Shown: positions 9,462 through 19,981 of the stretch, one piece after another
How positions within the stretch are numbered: the first letter of the stretch is position 1
How the letters are laid out: each line of letters starts with the position of its first letter
Assembly (NCBI RefSeq): GCF_963678635.1
Contig: NC_087062.1
Coordinates: 95,535,705-95,595,704, forward strand
Direction: 5' to 3'
Source of the DNA: Symsagittifera roscoffensis
Lineage: Eukaryota > Xenacoelomorpha > Acoela > Convolutidae
Length of the DNA: 60,000 nt
Position numbers and translations under genes: made by a program
The notes under the pieces: model-generated
Told to the model about the DNA's origin: nothing
Databases searched by the model: none
What the model saw: only the letters and a program-made list of their open reading frames with translations

Positions 9462-9533
9462 TTGCAGTTGGTCTAGCGTCTAGGATTATTGGCTTTCACC
9501 AACAAGACACGGGTTCGACTCCCGGAATGGGAA
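9462..9533 (+). tRNA. tRNA-Glu(UUC)-like, class B
   Basis: D loop GCGTCTAGG; anticodon stem ATTGG pairs badly with CAACA. Confidence 0.4.
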
Positions 9534-9757
9534 ATTAAAGAAAAAAGTTTAAATTAATTCCGTTTTCCTATTCACTATTACGCTCAATTGAGTACTGTGA
9601 GAGCTCTTTGAAGTTGTATAGGATACAAGAACTTAAAATGTTGAAAAACTTCATGAATCGATCAGAGCAGAAAACTTGTGCTGGTTTATCTTCAAACAGA
9701 AACACGTGCCAGTTAGGCGCTCTATGTATTCGAAAAAAATCACATTTAACCTTGATA

Positions 9758-9829
9758 TTGCAGTTGGTGTAGCGTCTAGGATTTGTGGCTTTCACCAACA
9801 AGACACGGGTTCGACTCCCGGAATGGGAA
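9758..9829 (+). tRNA. tRNA-Glu(UUC)-like, class B
   Basis: Box A TGGTGTAGCG; otherwise standard class B. Confidence 0.45.
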
Positions 9830-10052
9830 ATCTAAAAAAAAATTTAAATTAATTCCGTTTTCCTATTAACTATTACGCTCAATTGAGTTCTTTGAGAGCT
9901 CTTTGAAGTTGTATAGGATACAAAAACTTAAAATGTTGAAAAACTTCATGAATCGATCAGAGCAGAAAACTTGTGCTGGTTTATCTTCAAACAGAAACAC
10001 GTGCCAGTTAGGCGCTCACTGTATTCGAAAAAAATCACATTTAACCTTGATA

Positions 10053-10124
10053 TTGCAGTTGGTCTAGCGTCTAGGATTTGTGGCTTTCACCAACAAGACA
10101 CGGGTTCGACTCCCGGAATGGGAA
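10053..10124 (+). tRNA. tRNA-Glu(UUC)-like, class B
   Basis: TTGCAGT start, GCGTCTAGG D loop, loop CTTTCAC. Confidence 0.5.
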
Positions 10125-10348
10125 ATCTAAAAAAAAAATTTAAATTAATTCCGTTTTCCTATTAACTATTACGCTCAATTGAGTTCTTTGAGAGCTCTTT
10201 GAAGTTGTATAGGATACAAAAACTTAAAATCTTGCAAATTTCATGAATCGATCAGAGCAGAAAACTTGTGCTTGTTTATCTTCAAACAGAAACACATGCC
10301 AGTTAGGCGCTCACTGTATTCGAAAAAAAATCACGTTTAATCTAGATA

Positions 10349-10420
10349 TTGCAGTTGGTCAAGCGGCTAGGATTAGTGGCTTTCACCAACAAGACACGGG
10401 TTTGACTCCCGGACTGGGAA
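10349..10420 (+). tRNA. tRNA-Glu(UUC)-like, class B
   Basis: Box A TGGTCAAGCGG; box B GGTTTGACTCC; A-type 3' end ACTGGGA. Confidence 0.45.
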
Positions 10421-10640
10421 GTCTGTTAAATTTTTAATTGATTTTTTTTCCTATTAACTATTACGCTCAATTGAATTCTTTGAGAGTTCTTTGAAGTTGT
10501 ATAGGTTACAAGAACTTAAAATGTCGGAAAACTTCATGAATCGGTCAGAGCAGAAAACCTGAGCGTGTTTATCTTCAAACAGAAAAATGTGCCAATTAGG
10601 CGCTCACTGTATTCAAAAAAAATCTTATTTAACGTTGATA

Positions 10641-10711
10641 TTGCAGTTGGTCTCGCGGTTAGGATTTGGGGCTTTCACTAACAAGACACGGTTCCACTCC
10701 CGGACTGGGAA
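10641..10711 (+). pseudogene. tRNA-Glu(UUC) pseudogene, class B
   Basis: 71 nt. T arm lost one G and box B became GGTTCCACTCC; stem TGGGG. Confidence 0.6.
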
Positions 10712-10934
10712 GTCTATTAAATTTTTAATTGATTTTTTCTTCCTATTAACTATTACGCTCAATTGAGTTCTTTGAGAAATCTTTGAAGTCGTATAGGTTA
10801 CAAGAACTTAAAAAGTTGAAAAACTTCATGAATCGATTAGAGCAGAGAACTTGTGCGTGTTTATTTTCAAACAGAAAAACGTGCCAATTAGGCGCTTACT
10901 GTATTTGAAAAAAAAATCACATTTATATGTGCTA

Positions 10935-11006
10935 TTGCAGTTGGTCTAGCGGTTAGGCTTTGTGGCTTTCACCAACAAGACACGGGTTCGACTCCCGGAA
11001 TGGGAA
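10935..11006 (+). tRNA. tRNA-Glu(UUC)-like, class B
   Basis: Standard class B with GTTAGGCTT D loop. Confidence 0.5.
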
Positions 11007-11229
11007 ATCTATAAAAAAAGTTTAAATTAATTTCTTTTTCCTATTAACTATTACAGTCAATTGAGTTCTTTGAGAGTTCTTTGAAGTTGTATAGGTTACA
11101 AGAACTTAAAACGTTGAAAAACTTCATGAATCGATCAGAGCAGAAAACTTGTGCGTGTTTATCTTCAAATAGAAAAACGTGCCATTAAGGCGCTCACTTT
11201 ATTCGAAAAAAATACAAATAAGTTTAAAA

Positions 11230-11301
11230 TCCCAGTTGGTCTAGCGGTCAGGATTTGTGGCTCTCATCCACAAGGCCCGGGTTCGACTCCCGGACTGGGA
11301 A
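11230..11301 (+). tRNA. tRNA-Glu(CUC), class A, fully paired
   Basis: All stems pair; loop CTCTCAT. Its tail lacks a T run, and the first T5 is at 11609-11613, beyond the next tRNA copy, so a joint transcript is possible. Confidence 0.9.
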
Positions 11302-11526
11302 ATCTATTAATTATTTCAAAAGCGATTTATTCTTCCTATTAACTATTACGCTCAATTGAGTTCTTTAAGATCTCTTTGAAGCTGTATAGGTTACAAGAAC
11401 TTAAAATGTTGAAAAACTTTATGAATCGATCAGAGCAGAAAACTTGTGCGTGTTTATCTTCAAACAGAAAAACGTGCCAATTAGGCGCTCACTGTATTCG
11501 GAAAAAAATCACATTTAACCTTGATA

Positions 11527-11598
11527 TTGCAGTTGGTCTATCGGTTAGGATTTGGGGCTTTCATCAACAAGACACGAGTTCGACTCCCGGACTGGGAA
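11527..11598 (+). tRNA. tRNA-Glu(UUC)-like, class B
   Basis: Box A TGGTCTATCGG; stem TGGGG; T stem ACGAG; 3' ACTGGGA. Confidence 0.45.
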
Positions 11599-11819
11599 GT
11601 CTGTTAAATTTTTAATTGATTTTTTTCCTATTAACTATTACGCTCAATTGAGTTCTTTCAGAGTTCTTTGAAGTTGTATAGGTTACAAGAACTTAAAAAG
11701 TTGAAAAACTTCATGAATCGATCAGAGCAGAAAACTTGTGCGTGTTTATTTTCAAACAGAAAAACGTGCCAATCAGGCGCTCACTGTGTTCGAAAAAAAA
11801 ATCACATTAAAATTTGCTA

Positions 11820-11891
11820 TTGCAGTTGGTCTAGCGTCTAGGATTTGTGGCTTTCACCAACAAGACACGGGTTCGACTCCCGGAATGGGAA
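11820..11891 (+). tRNA. tRNA-Glu(UUC)-like, class B
   Basis: GCGTCTAGG D loop; 3' AATGGGA followed by ATTAAAG. Confidence 0.5.
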
Positions 11892-12115
11892 ATTAAAGAA
11901 AAAAATTTAAATTAATTCCGTTTTCCTATTCACTATTACGCTAAATTGAGTTCTGTGAGAGCTCTTTGAAGTTGTATAGGATACAAGAACTTAAAATCTT
12001 GAAAAATTTCATGAATCGATCAGAGCAGAAAACTTGTGCTTGTTTATCTTCAAACAGAAACACATGCCAGTTAGGCGCTCACTGTATTCGAAAAAAATCA
12101 CGTTTAACCTAGATA

Positions 12116-12187
12116 TTGCAGTTGGTCAAGCGGCTAGGATTAGTGGCTTTCACCAACAAGACACGGGTTTGACTCCCAGAATGGGAA
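12116..12187 (+). tRNA. tRNA-Glu(UUC)-like, class B
   Basis: Box A TGGTCAAGCGG; box B GGTTTGACTCC; T stem 3' side CCCAG. Confidence 0.45.
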
Positions 12188-12411
12188 ATCTAAAAAAAAA
12201 TTTAAATTAATTCCGTTTTCCTATTAACTATTACGCTCAATTGAGTTCTGTGAGAGCTCTTTGAAGTTGTATAGGATACAAGAACTTAAAATGTTGAAAA
12301 ACTTCATGAATCGATCAGAGCAGAAAACTTGTGCTGGTTTATCTTCAAACAGAAACACGTGCCAGTTAGGCGCTCACTGTATTCGAAAAAAAATCACATT
12401 TAACCTTGATA

Positions 12412-12483
12412 TTGCAGTTGGTCTAGCGTCTAGGATTTGTGGCTTTCACCAACAAGACACGGGTTCGACTCCCGGAATGGGAA
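12412..12483 (+). tRNA. tRNA-Glu(UUC)-like, class B
   Basis: Standard class B, same tRNA sequence as at 10053. Confidence 0.5.
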
Positions 12484-12706
12484 ATCTAAAAAAAAATTTA
12501 AATTAATTCCGTTTTCCAATTAACTATTACGCTCAATTGAGTTCTTTGAGAGCTCTTTGAAGTTGTATAGGATACAAAAACTTAAAATCTTGAAAAATTT
12601 CATGAATCGATCAGAGCAGAAAACGTGTGCTTGTTTATCTTCAAACAGAAACACATGCCAGTTAGGCGCTCACTGTATTCGAAAAAAATCACGTTTAATC
12701 TAGATA

Positions 12707-12778
12707 TTGCAGTTGGTCAAGCGGCTAGGATTAGTGGCTTTCACCAACAAGACACGGGTTTGACTCCCGGACTGGGAG
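12707..12778 (+). tRNA. tRNA-Glu(UUC)-like, class B
   Basis: CAAGCGG box A; GGTTTGACTCC box B; 3' ACTGGGA with discriminator G. Confidence 0.45.
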
Positions 12779-12999
12779 GTCTGTTAAATTTTTAATTGTT
12801 TTTTTTCCTATTAAGTATTACGCTCAATTGAATTCTTTGAGAGTTCTTTGAAGTTGTATAGGTTACAAGAACTTAAAATGTTGAAAAACTTCATGAATCG
12901 ATCAGAGCAGAAAACTTGTGCGTGTTTATTTTCAAACAGAAAAACGTGCCAATCAAGCGCTCACTGTGTTCGAAAAAAAAATCACATTAAAATTTGCTA

Positions 13000-13071
13000 T
13001 TGCAGTTGGTCTAGCGTCTAGGATTTGTGGCTTTCACCAACAAGACACGGGGTGGACTCCCGGAATGGGAA
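13000..13071 (+). pseudogene. tRNA-Glu(UUC) pseudogene, class B
   Basis: Box B changed to GGGTGGACTCC, losing the invariant TTCG. Confidence 0.55.
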
Positions 13072-13296
13072 ATTAAAGAAAAAAATTTAAATTAAATCCG
13101 TTTTCCTATTCACTATTACGCTCAATTGAGTTCTGTGAGAGCTCTTTGAAGTTGTATAGGATACAAGAACTTAAAATGTTGAAAAATTTCATGAATCGAT
13201 CAGAGCAGAAAACTTGTGCTGGTTTATCTTCAAACAGAAACACGTGCCAGTTAGGCGCTCACTGTATTCGAAAAAAAATCACATTTAACCTTGATA

Positions 13297-13368
13297 TTGC
13301 AGTTGGTCTAGCGTCTAGGGTTTGTGGCTTCCACCAACAAGACACGGGTTCGACTCCCGGAATGGGAA
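13297..13368 (+). tRNA. tRNA-like with UCC anticodon on class B body
   Basis: Loop CTTCCAC gives UCC (a Gly anticodon) instead of UUC. Boxes A and B intact; class B non-pairs. Confidence 0.45.
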
Positions 13369-13592
13369 ATCTAAAAAAAAAATTTAAATTAATTCCGTTT
13401 TCCTATTAACTATTACGTTCAATTGAGTTCTTTGACAGCTCTTTGAAGTTGTATAGGATACAAAAACTCAAAATCTTGAAAAATTTCATGAATCGATCAG
13501 AGCAGAAAACTTGTGCTTGTTTATCTTCAAACAGAAACACATGCCAGTTAGGCGCTCACTGTATTCGAAAAAAATCACGTTTAATCTAGATT

Positions 13593-13664
13593 TTGCAGTT
13601 GGTCAAGCGGCTAGGATTAGTGGCTTTCACCAACAAGACACGGGTTTGACTCCCGGACTGGGAA
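13593..13664 (+). tRNA. tRNA-Glu(UUC)-like, class B
   Basis: CAAGCGG box A, GGTTTGACTCC box B, 3' ACTGGGA. Confidence 0.45.
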
Positions 13665-13885
13665 GACTGTTAAATTTTTAATTGATTTTTTTTCCTATTA
13701 ACTATTACGCTCAATTGAATTCTTTGAGAGTTCTTTGAAGTTGTATAGGTTAAAAGAACTTAAAATGTTGGAAAATTTCATGATTCGGTCAGAGCAGAAA
13801 ACCTGAGCGTGTTTATCTTCAAACTGAAAAATGTGCCAATTAGGCGCTCACTGTATTCGAAAAAAAATCTTATTTAACGTTGATA

Positions 13886-13956
13886 TTGCAGTTGGTCTAG
13901 CGGTTAGGATTTAGGGCTTTCACTAACAAGACACGGTTCCACTCCCGGACTGGGAA
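13886..13956 (+). pseudogene. tRNA-Glu(UUC) pseudogene, class B
   Basis: 71 nt; T arm one base short with box B GGTTCCACTCC, like 10641; stem TAGGG. Confidence 0.6.
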
Positions 13957-14180
13957 GTCTATTAAATTTTTAATTGATTTTTTTCTTCCTATTAACTATT
14001 ACGTTCAATTGAGTTCTTTGAGAAATCTTTGAAGTCGTATAGGTTACAAGAACTTAAAAAGTTGAAAAACTTCATGAATCGATTAGAGCAGAAAACTTGT
14101 GCGTGTTTATCTTCAAACAGAAAGACGTGCCAAATAGGCGCTTACTGTATTCGAATAAAAAATCACATTTATATTTGCTA

Positions 14181-14252
14181 TTGCAGTTGGTCTAGCGGTT
14201 AGGCTTTGTGGCTTTCACCAACAAGACACGGGTTTGACCCCCGGACTGGGAG
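14181..14252 (+). tRNA. tRNA-Glu(UUC)-like, class B
   Basis: Box B GGTTTGACCCC; 3' ACTGGGA with discriminator G. Confidence 0.45.
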
Positions 14253-14472
14253 GTCTGTTAAATTTTTAATTGTTTTTTTTTCCTATTAAGTATTACGCTC
14301 AATTGAATTCTTTGAGAGTTCTTTGAAGTTGTATAGGTTACAAGAACTTAAAATGTTGAAAAACTTCATGAATCGATCATAGCAGAAAACTTGTGCTTGT
14401 TTATCTTCAAACAGAAACACATGCCAGTTAGGCGCTAACTGTATTCGAAAAAAATCACGTTTAATCTAGATA

Positions 14473-14544
14473 TTGCAGTTGGTCAAGCGGCTAGGATTAG
14501 TGGCTTTCACCAACAAGACACGGGTTTGACCCCCGGACTGGGAG
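14473..14544 (+). tRNA. tRNA-Glu(UUC)-like, class B
   Basis: CAAGCGG box A; GGTTTGACCCC box B; discriminator G. Confidence 0.45.
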
Positions 14545-14766
14545 GTCTGTTAAATTTTTAATTGTTTTTTTTTCCTATTAAGTATTACGCTCAATTGAAT
14601 TCTTTGAGAGTTCTTTGAAGTTGTATAGGTTACAAGAACTTAAAATGTTGAAAAACTTCATGAATCGATCATAGCAGAAAACTTGCGCGTGTTTATTTTC
14701 AAACAGAAAAACGTGCCAATCAAGCGCTCACTTAGTTCGAAAAAAAAATCACATTAAAATTTGCTA

Positions 14767-14838
14767 TTGCAGTTGGTCTAGCGTCTAGGATTTGTGGCTT
14801 TCACCAACAAGACACGGGGTGGACTCCCGGAATGGGAA
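14767..14838 (+). pseudogene. tRNA-Glu(UUC) pseudogene, class B
   Basis: GGGTGGACTCC in place of box B, as at 13000. Confidence 0.55.
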
Positions 14839-15063
14839 ATTAAAGAAAAAAATTTAAATTAATTCCGTTTTCCTATTCACTATTACGCTCAATTGAGTTC
14901 TGTGAGAGCTCTTTGAAAATGTATAGGATACAAGAACTTAAAATGTTGAAAAACTTCATGAATCAATCAGAGCAGAAAACTTGTGCTGGTTTATCTTCAA
15001 ACAGAAACACGTGCCAGTTAGGCGCTCACTGTATTCGAAGAAAAATCACATTTAACCTTGATA

Positions 15064-15135
15064 TTGAAGTTGGTCTAGCGTCTAGGATTTGTGGCTTCCA
15101 CCAACAAGACACGGGTTCGACTCCCGGAATGGGAA
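15064..15135 (+). tRNA. tRNA-like with UCC anticodon on class B body
   Basis: TTGAAGT start; loop CTTCCAC (UCC), 1767 bp from the matching copy at 13297. Confidence 0.45.
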
Positions 15136-15359
15136 ATCTAAAAAAAAAATTTAAATTAATTTCGTTTTCCTATTAACTATTACGTTCAATTGAGTTCTTT
15201 GAGAGCTCTTTGAAGTTGTATAGGATACAAAAACTCAAAATCTTGAAAAATTTCATGAATCGATCAGAGCAGAAAACTTGTGCTTGTTTATCTTCAAACA
15301 GAAACACATGCCAGTTAGGCGCTCACTGTATTCGAAAAAAATCACGTTTAATCTAGTTA

Positions 15360-15431
15360 TTGCAGTTGGTCAAGCGGCTAGGATTAGTGGCTTTCACCAA
15401 CAAGACACGGGTTTGACTCCCGGACTGGGAA
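15360..15431 (+). tRNA. tRNA-Glu(UUC)-like, class B
   Basis: Matches the copy at 13593. Confidence 0.45.
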
Positions 15432-15654
15432 GACTGTTAAATTTTTAATTGATTTTTTCTTCCTATTAACTATTACGCTCAATTGAGTTCTTTGAGAAAT
15501 CTTTGAAGTCGTATAGGTTACAAGAACTTAAAAAGTTGAAAAACTTCAGGAATCGATTAGAGCAGAAAACTTGTGCGTGTTTATCTTCAAACAGAAAAAC
15601 GTGCCAAATAGGCGCTTACTGTATTCGAATAAAAAATTACATTTATATTTGCTA

Positions 15655-15726
15655 TTGCAGTTAGTCTAGCGGTTAGGCTTTGTGGCTTTCACCAACAAGA
15701 CACGGGTTCGACTCCCGGAATGGGAA
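15655..15726 (+). tRNA. tRNA-Glu(UUC)-like, class B
   Basis: Box A TAGTCTAGCGG; otherwise standard class B. Confidence 0.5.
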
Positions 15727-15953
15727 ATCTATAAAAAAAGTTTAAATTAATTTCTTTTTCCTATTAACTATTACAGTCAATTGAGTTCTTTGAGAGTTCT
15801 TTGAAGTTGTATAGGATACAAGAACTTAAAATGTTGGAAAACTTCATGAATCGATCAGAGCAGAAAACTTGTGCGTGTTTATCTTCAAACAGAAAAACGT
15901 GCCAATTAGGCGCTCACTAAGTTCGAAAAAAAAAATCACACTAAAATTTGCTA

Positions 15954-16025
15954 TTGCAGTTGGTCTAGCGTTTAAGATTTGTGGCTTTCACCAACAAGAC
16001 ACGGGTTCGACTAACGGAATGGGAA
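15954..16025 (+). pseudogene. tRNA-Glu(UUC) pseudogene, class B
   Basis: T stem 3' side TAACGG breaks both the stem and the end of box B (GGTTCGACTAA). Confidence 0.55.
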
Positions 16026-16252
16026 ATCTAAAAAAAAAATTTAAATCAATTCCGTTTCCCTGTTAACTATTACGCTCAATTGAGTTCTTTGAGAGCTCTT
16101 CGAAGTTGTATAGGATACAAGAACTTAAAATGTTGGAAAACTTCATGAATCGATCAGAGCAGAAAACTTGTGCGTGTTTATCTTCAAACAGAAAAACGTG
16201 CCAATTAGGCGCTCACTAAGTTCGAAAAAAAAAATCACACTAAAATTTGCTA

Positions 16253-16324
16253 TTGCAGTTGGTCTAGCGTTTAAGATTTGTGGCTTTCACCAACAAGACA
16301 CGGGTTCGACTAACGGAATGGGAA
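16253..16324 (+). pseudogene. tRNA-Glu(UUC) pseudogene, class B
   Basis: Same tRNA sequence as at 15954, with the TAACGG lesion. Confidence 0.55.
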
Positions 16325-16550
16325 ATCTAAAAAAAAAATTTAAATCAATTCCGTTTCCCTGTTAACTATTACGCTCAATTGAGTTCTTTGAGAAATCTTT
16401 GAAGTCGTATAGGTTACAAGAACTTAAAAAGTTGAAAAACTTCAGGAATCGATTAGAGCAGAAAACTTGTGCGTGTTTATCTTCAAACAGAAAAACGTGC
16501 CAAATAGGCGCTTACTGTATTCGAATAAAAAATTACATTTATATTTGCTA

Positions 16551-16622
16551 TTGCAGTTAGTCTAGCGGTTAGGCTTTGTGGCTTTCACCAACAAGACACG
16601 GGTTCGACTCCCGGAATGGGAA
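16551..16622 (+). tRNA. tRNA-Glu(UUC)-like, class B
   Basis: Same as 15655, 896 bp away; box A TAGTCTAGCGG. Confidence 0.5.
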
Positions 16623-16849
16623 ATCTATAAAAAAAGTTTAAATTAATTTCTTTTTCCTATTAACTATTACAGTCAATTGAGTTCTTTGAGAGTTCTTTGA
16701 AGTTGTATAGGATACAAGAACTTAAAATGTTGGAAAACTTCATGAATCGATCAGAGCAGAAAACTTGTGCGTGTTTATCTTCAAACAGAAAAACGTGCCA
16801 ATTAGGCGCTCACTAAGTTCGAAAAAAAAAATCACACTAAAATTTGCTA

Positions 16850-16921
16850 TTGCAGTTGGTCTAGCGTTTAAGATTTGTGGCTTTCACCAACAAGACACGG
16901 GTTCGACTAACGGAATGGGAA
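16850..16921 (+). pseudogene. tRNA-Glu(UUC) pseudogene, class B
   Basis: Third copy of the TAACGG variant. Confidence 0.55.
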
Positions 16922-17147
16922 ATCTAAAAAAAAAATTTAAATCAATTCCGTTTCCCTGTTAACTATTACGCTCAATTGAGTTCTTTGAGAGCTCTTCGAA
17001 GTTGTATAGGATACAAGAACTTAAAATGTTGAAAAACTTCATGAATCGATCAGAGCAGAAAACTTGTGCGTTTTTATCTTCAAATAGAAAAACGTGCCAA
17101 TTAGGCGCTCACTAAGTTCGAAAAAAAAATCACACTAAAATTTGCTA

Positions 17148-17219
17148 TTGCAGTTGTTCTAGCGTTTAAGATTCGTGGCTTTCACCAACAAGACACGGGT
17201 TCGACTAACGGAATGGGAA
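17148..17219 (+). pseudogene. tRNA-Glu(UUC) pseudogene, class B
   Basis: TAACGG lesion plus box A damage (TGTTCTAGCG). Confidence 0.6.
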
Positions 17220-17440
17220 ATCTAAAAAAAAATTAAATCAATTCCGTTTCCCTGTTAACTATTACGGTCAATTGAGTTCTTTGAGAGCTCTTCGAAGTTG
17301 TATAGGATACAAGAACTTAAAATGTTGAAAAACTTCATGAATCGATCAGAGCAGGAAACTTGTGCTTGTTTATCTTCAAACAGAAACACGTGCCAGTTAG
17401 GCGCTCACTGTATTCGAAAAAATCACATTTAACTTTGATA

Positions 17441-17512
17441 TTGCAGTTGGTCAAGCGGTTAGGATATGTGGCTTTCACCAACAAGACACATGTTCGACTC
17501 CCGGAATGGGAA
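17441..17512 (+). tRNA. tRNA-Glu(UUC)-like, class B
   Basis: CAAGCGG box A; T stem 5' side ACATG; 3' AATGGGA. Confidence 0.45.
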
Positions 17513-17739
17513 ATCTATACAAAGAAATTTAAAATTAAATTCTTTTTCCTATTAACTATTACGCTCAATTGAGTTCTTTGAGAGTTCTTTGAAGTTGTAT
17601 AGGTTACAAGAACTTAAAATGTTAAAAAACTTCATGAATCGATCAGAGCAGAAAACCTGCGCGTGTTTATCTACAAACAGAAAAACGTGCCAATTAGGCG
17701 CTCACTGTATTCGAAAAAAAATCATATTTAACGTTGATA

Positions 17740-17810
17740 TTGCAGTGGGTCTAGCGGTTAGGATTTGTGGCTTCACTAACATGACACGGGTTCGACTCCC
17801 GGAATGGGAA
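17740..17810 (+). pseudogene. tRNA-Glu pseudogene, anticodon loop one base short
   Basis: 71 nt; loop CTTCAC has six bases, so no normal anticodon. Box A TGGGTCTAGCGG. Confidence 0.6.
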
Positions 17811-18037
17811 ATCTATAAAAAAAATTAAAATTAATTTCTTTTTACTATTAACTATTACGCTCAATTGAGTACTTTGAGAGTTCTTTGAAGTTGTATAGGA
17901 TACAAAAGAACTTAAAATGTTGCAAAACTTCTTTGATCGATCAGAGCAGAAAACTTGTGCGTGTTTATCTTCAAACAGAAAAACGTGCCAATTAGGCGCT
18001 CACTGTATTCGAGAAAAAATCACATTTAAATTTCTTA

Positions 18038-18109
18038 TTGCAGTTGGTCTAGCGGTTAGGATTTGTAGCATTCATCAACAAAACACGGGTTCGACTCCCG
18101 GAATGGGAA
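18038..18109 (+). tRNA. tRNA-Glu(UUC)-like, class B, U33 lost
   Basis: Loop CATTCAT puts A at the universally conserved U33; stem TGTAG weak; box B intact. Confidence 0.4.
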
Positions 18110-18335
18110 ATCTATAAAAAGAAATTTAAAACTAATTTCTTTTTCCTATTAACTCTTACGCTCAATTGAGTTCTTTGAGAGTTCTTTGAAGTTGTATAGG
18201 TTACAAGAACTTAAAAAGTTCAAAAACTTCATGAATCGATCTGAGCAGAAAACTAGTGCGTGTTTATCTTCAAACAGAAAAACGTGCCAATTAGGCGCTC
18301 ACTTCATTTAAAAAAAATTACAACAATCCTTTATA

Positions 18336-18407
18336 TCCCAGTTGGTCTAGTGTTCAGGATTTGTGGCTCTCACCCACAAGACCCGGGTTCGACTCCCGGA
18401 CTGGTAA
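18336..18407 (+). tRNA. tRNA-Glu(CUC)-like, class A
   Basis: Anticodon and T stems pair; 3' ACTGGTA breaks pair 2:70; box A TGGTCTAGTGT. Confidence 0.7.
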
Positions 18408-18619
18408 ATATATTAATTTATTTCAAAAGCGATTTATTCTTCTTATTAACTATTACGCTAAATTGAGTTCTTTGAGAGTCCTTTGAAGTTGTATACGATA
18501 CAAGATTTTAAAAGGTTGAAAAAAAAATTATAAATCGATCAGAGCAGAAAACGTGTGCGTGTTATCTTCAAATTGAAAAACGTGCCAAAACGGTGCTCAC
18601 TTTATTCGTAACCTTAATA

Positions 18620-18691
18620 TCCCAGTTGGTCTAGCGGTCAGGATTCATGGTTTTCACCCACAATGCCCGGTTTCGACTCCCGAACTGGGAA
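18620..18691 (+). tRNA. tRNA-Glu(UUC)-like, class H
   Basis: Acceptor intact; loop TTTTCAC as in animal tRNA-Glu(UUC); stem CATGG has two mismatches; T stem CCGGT/CCCGA. Confidence 0.5.
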
Positions 18692-18872
18692 AATTTTTTC
18701 TTTTGGGTCAATTTTCAATTCCTTGAAGCTGTATAGGATACACAAACTTGAATTGCTGAGAAACTTCATGGATCGAACATAGTAGAAAACGTGTGCGTGT
18801 TTACCTTCGAAAATAAAAACGTGTCAATTAGGCCTTCACTTTAAAGGGACAAAATTGCACTTAACCTGCATA

Positions 18873-18944
18873 TCCGAGTCGGTCTAGCGGTTACGATTTA
18901 TAGCTTGCAACCCGAAGGCCCGGGTTCGACACCCGGACATGGAA
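18873..18944 (+). tRNA. tRNA-Glu-derived, UGC anticodon, class F
   Basis: TCCGAGT start; box A CGGTCTAGCGG; loop CTTGCAA places UGC; anticodon stem poorly paired. Confidence 0.4.
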
Positions 18945-19264
18945 ATCTTTTATATAATTTTAAATTTGATTTCTTCTTTATATTAACTATTACGCTGAGT
19001 TGAGTTCTTTGAGACTTCTTAGAAGTTGTATACGATAAAAGATTTTGAAATGTTGAAAAAATTCATGGATCGATCAGAGCAGAAATTTTTTCTTTTGGGT
19101 CAATTTTCATTTCTTTGAAGCTGTATAGGATACACAAAATTGAACTGTTGAGAAACTTCATGGATCGACCATAGTAGAAAACGTGTGCGTGTTTGTCTTC
19201 AAATAGAAAAACGTGCCAATTAGGCGCTCACTTTATTTTAAAAAAATTACACCGAACCTTTATA

Positions 19265-19336
19265 TGCCAGTTGGTCTAGCGTTCAGGATTCATGGTTTTC
19301 ACCCACAAGGCCCGGTTTCGACTCCCGAACTGGGAA
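19265..19336 (+). tRNA. tRNA-Glu(UUC)-like, class H
   Basis: TGCCAGT start; stem CATGG; T stem CCGGT/CCCGA. Confidence 0.45.
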
Positions 19337-19517
19337 AATTTTTTCTTTTGGGTCAATTTTCAATTCCTTGAAGCTGTATAGGATACACAAACTTGAATTG
19401 CTGAGAAACTTCATGGATCGAACATAGTAGAAAACGTGTGCGTGTTTACCTTCGAAAATAAAAACGTGTCAATTAGGCCTTCACTTTAAAGGGACAAAAT
19501 TGCACTTAACCTTCATA

Positions 19518-19589
19518 TCCGAGTCGGTCTAGCGGTTACGATTTATAGCTTGCAACCCGAAGGCCCGGGTTCGACACCCGGACATGGAA
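19518..19589 (+). tRNA. tRNA-Glu-derived, UGC anticodon, class F
   Basis: Same tRNA sequence as at 18873, 645 bp away; 3' ACATGGA. Confidence 0.4.
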
Positions 19590-19909
19590 ATCTTTTATAT
19601 AATTTTAAATTTGATTTCTTCTTTATATTAACTATTACGCTGAGTTGAGTTCTTTGAGACTTCTTAGAAGTTGTATACGATAAAAGATTTTGAAATGTTG
19701 AAAAAATTCATGGATCGATCAGAGCAGAAATTTTTTCTTTTGGGTCAATTTTCATTTCTTTGAAGCTGTATAGGATACACAAAATTGAACTGTTGAGAAA
19801 CTTCATGGATCGACCATAGTAGAAAACGTGTGCGTGTTTGTCTTCAAATAGAAAAACGTGCCAATTAGGCGCTCACTTTATTTAAAAAAAATTACACCGA
19901 AACTTTATA

Positions 19910-19981
19910 TCCCAGTTGGTCTAGCGTTCAGGATTTGTGGTTTTCACCCACAAGGCCCGGTTTCGACTCCCGGACTGGGAA
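19910..19981 (+). tRNA. tRNA-Glu(UUC), class H, near intact
   Basis: Acceptor TCCCAGT/ACTGGGA and anticodon stem TGTGG/CCACA pair fully; loop TTTTCAC. Only T52:C60 is unpaired. The best UUC candidate in the window. Confidence 0.75.

Larger units (their letters stand above)
12900..15440 (+). repeat. 1767-bp six-unit repeat
   Basis: Copies at 13000, 13297 and 13593 recur at 14767, 15064 and 15360, all shifted 1767 bp. They carry the same rare changes: a GGTGGA box B, a UCC anticodon and the CAAGCGG box A. Confidence 0.85.
15482..16962 (+). repeat. 896-bp three-unit duplication
   Basis: Copies at 15655 and 15954 recur at 16551 and 16850, 896 bp apart. The copy at 16253 between them is the same as those at 15954 and 16850. 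Confidence 0.9.
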
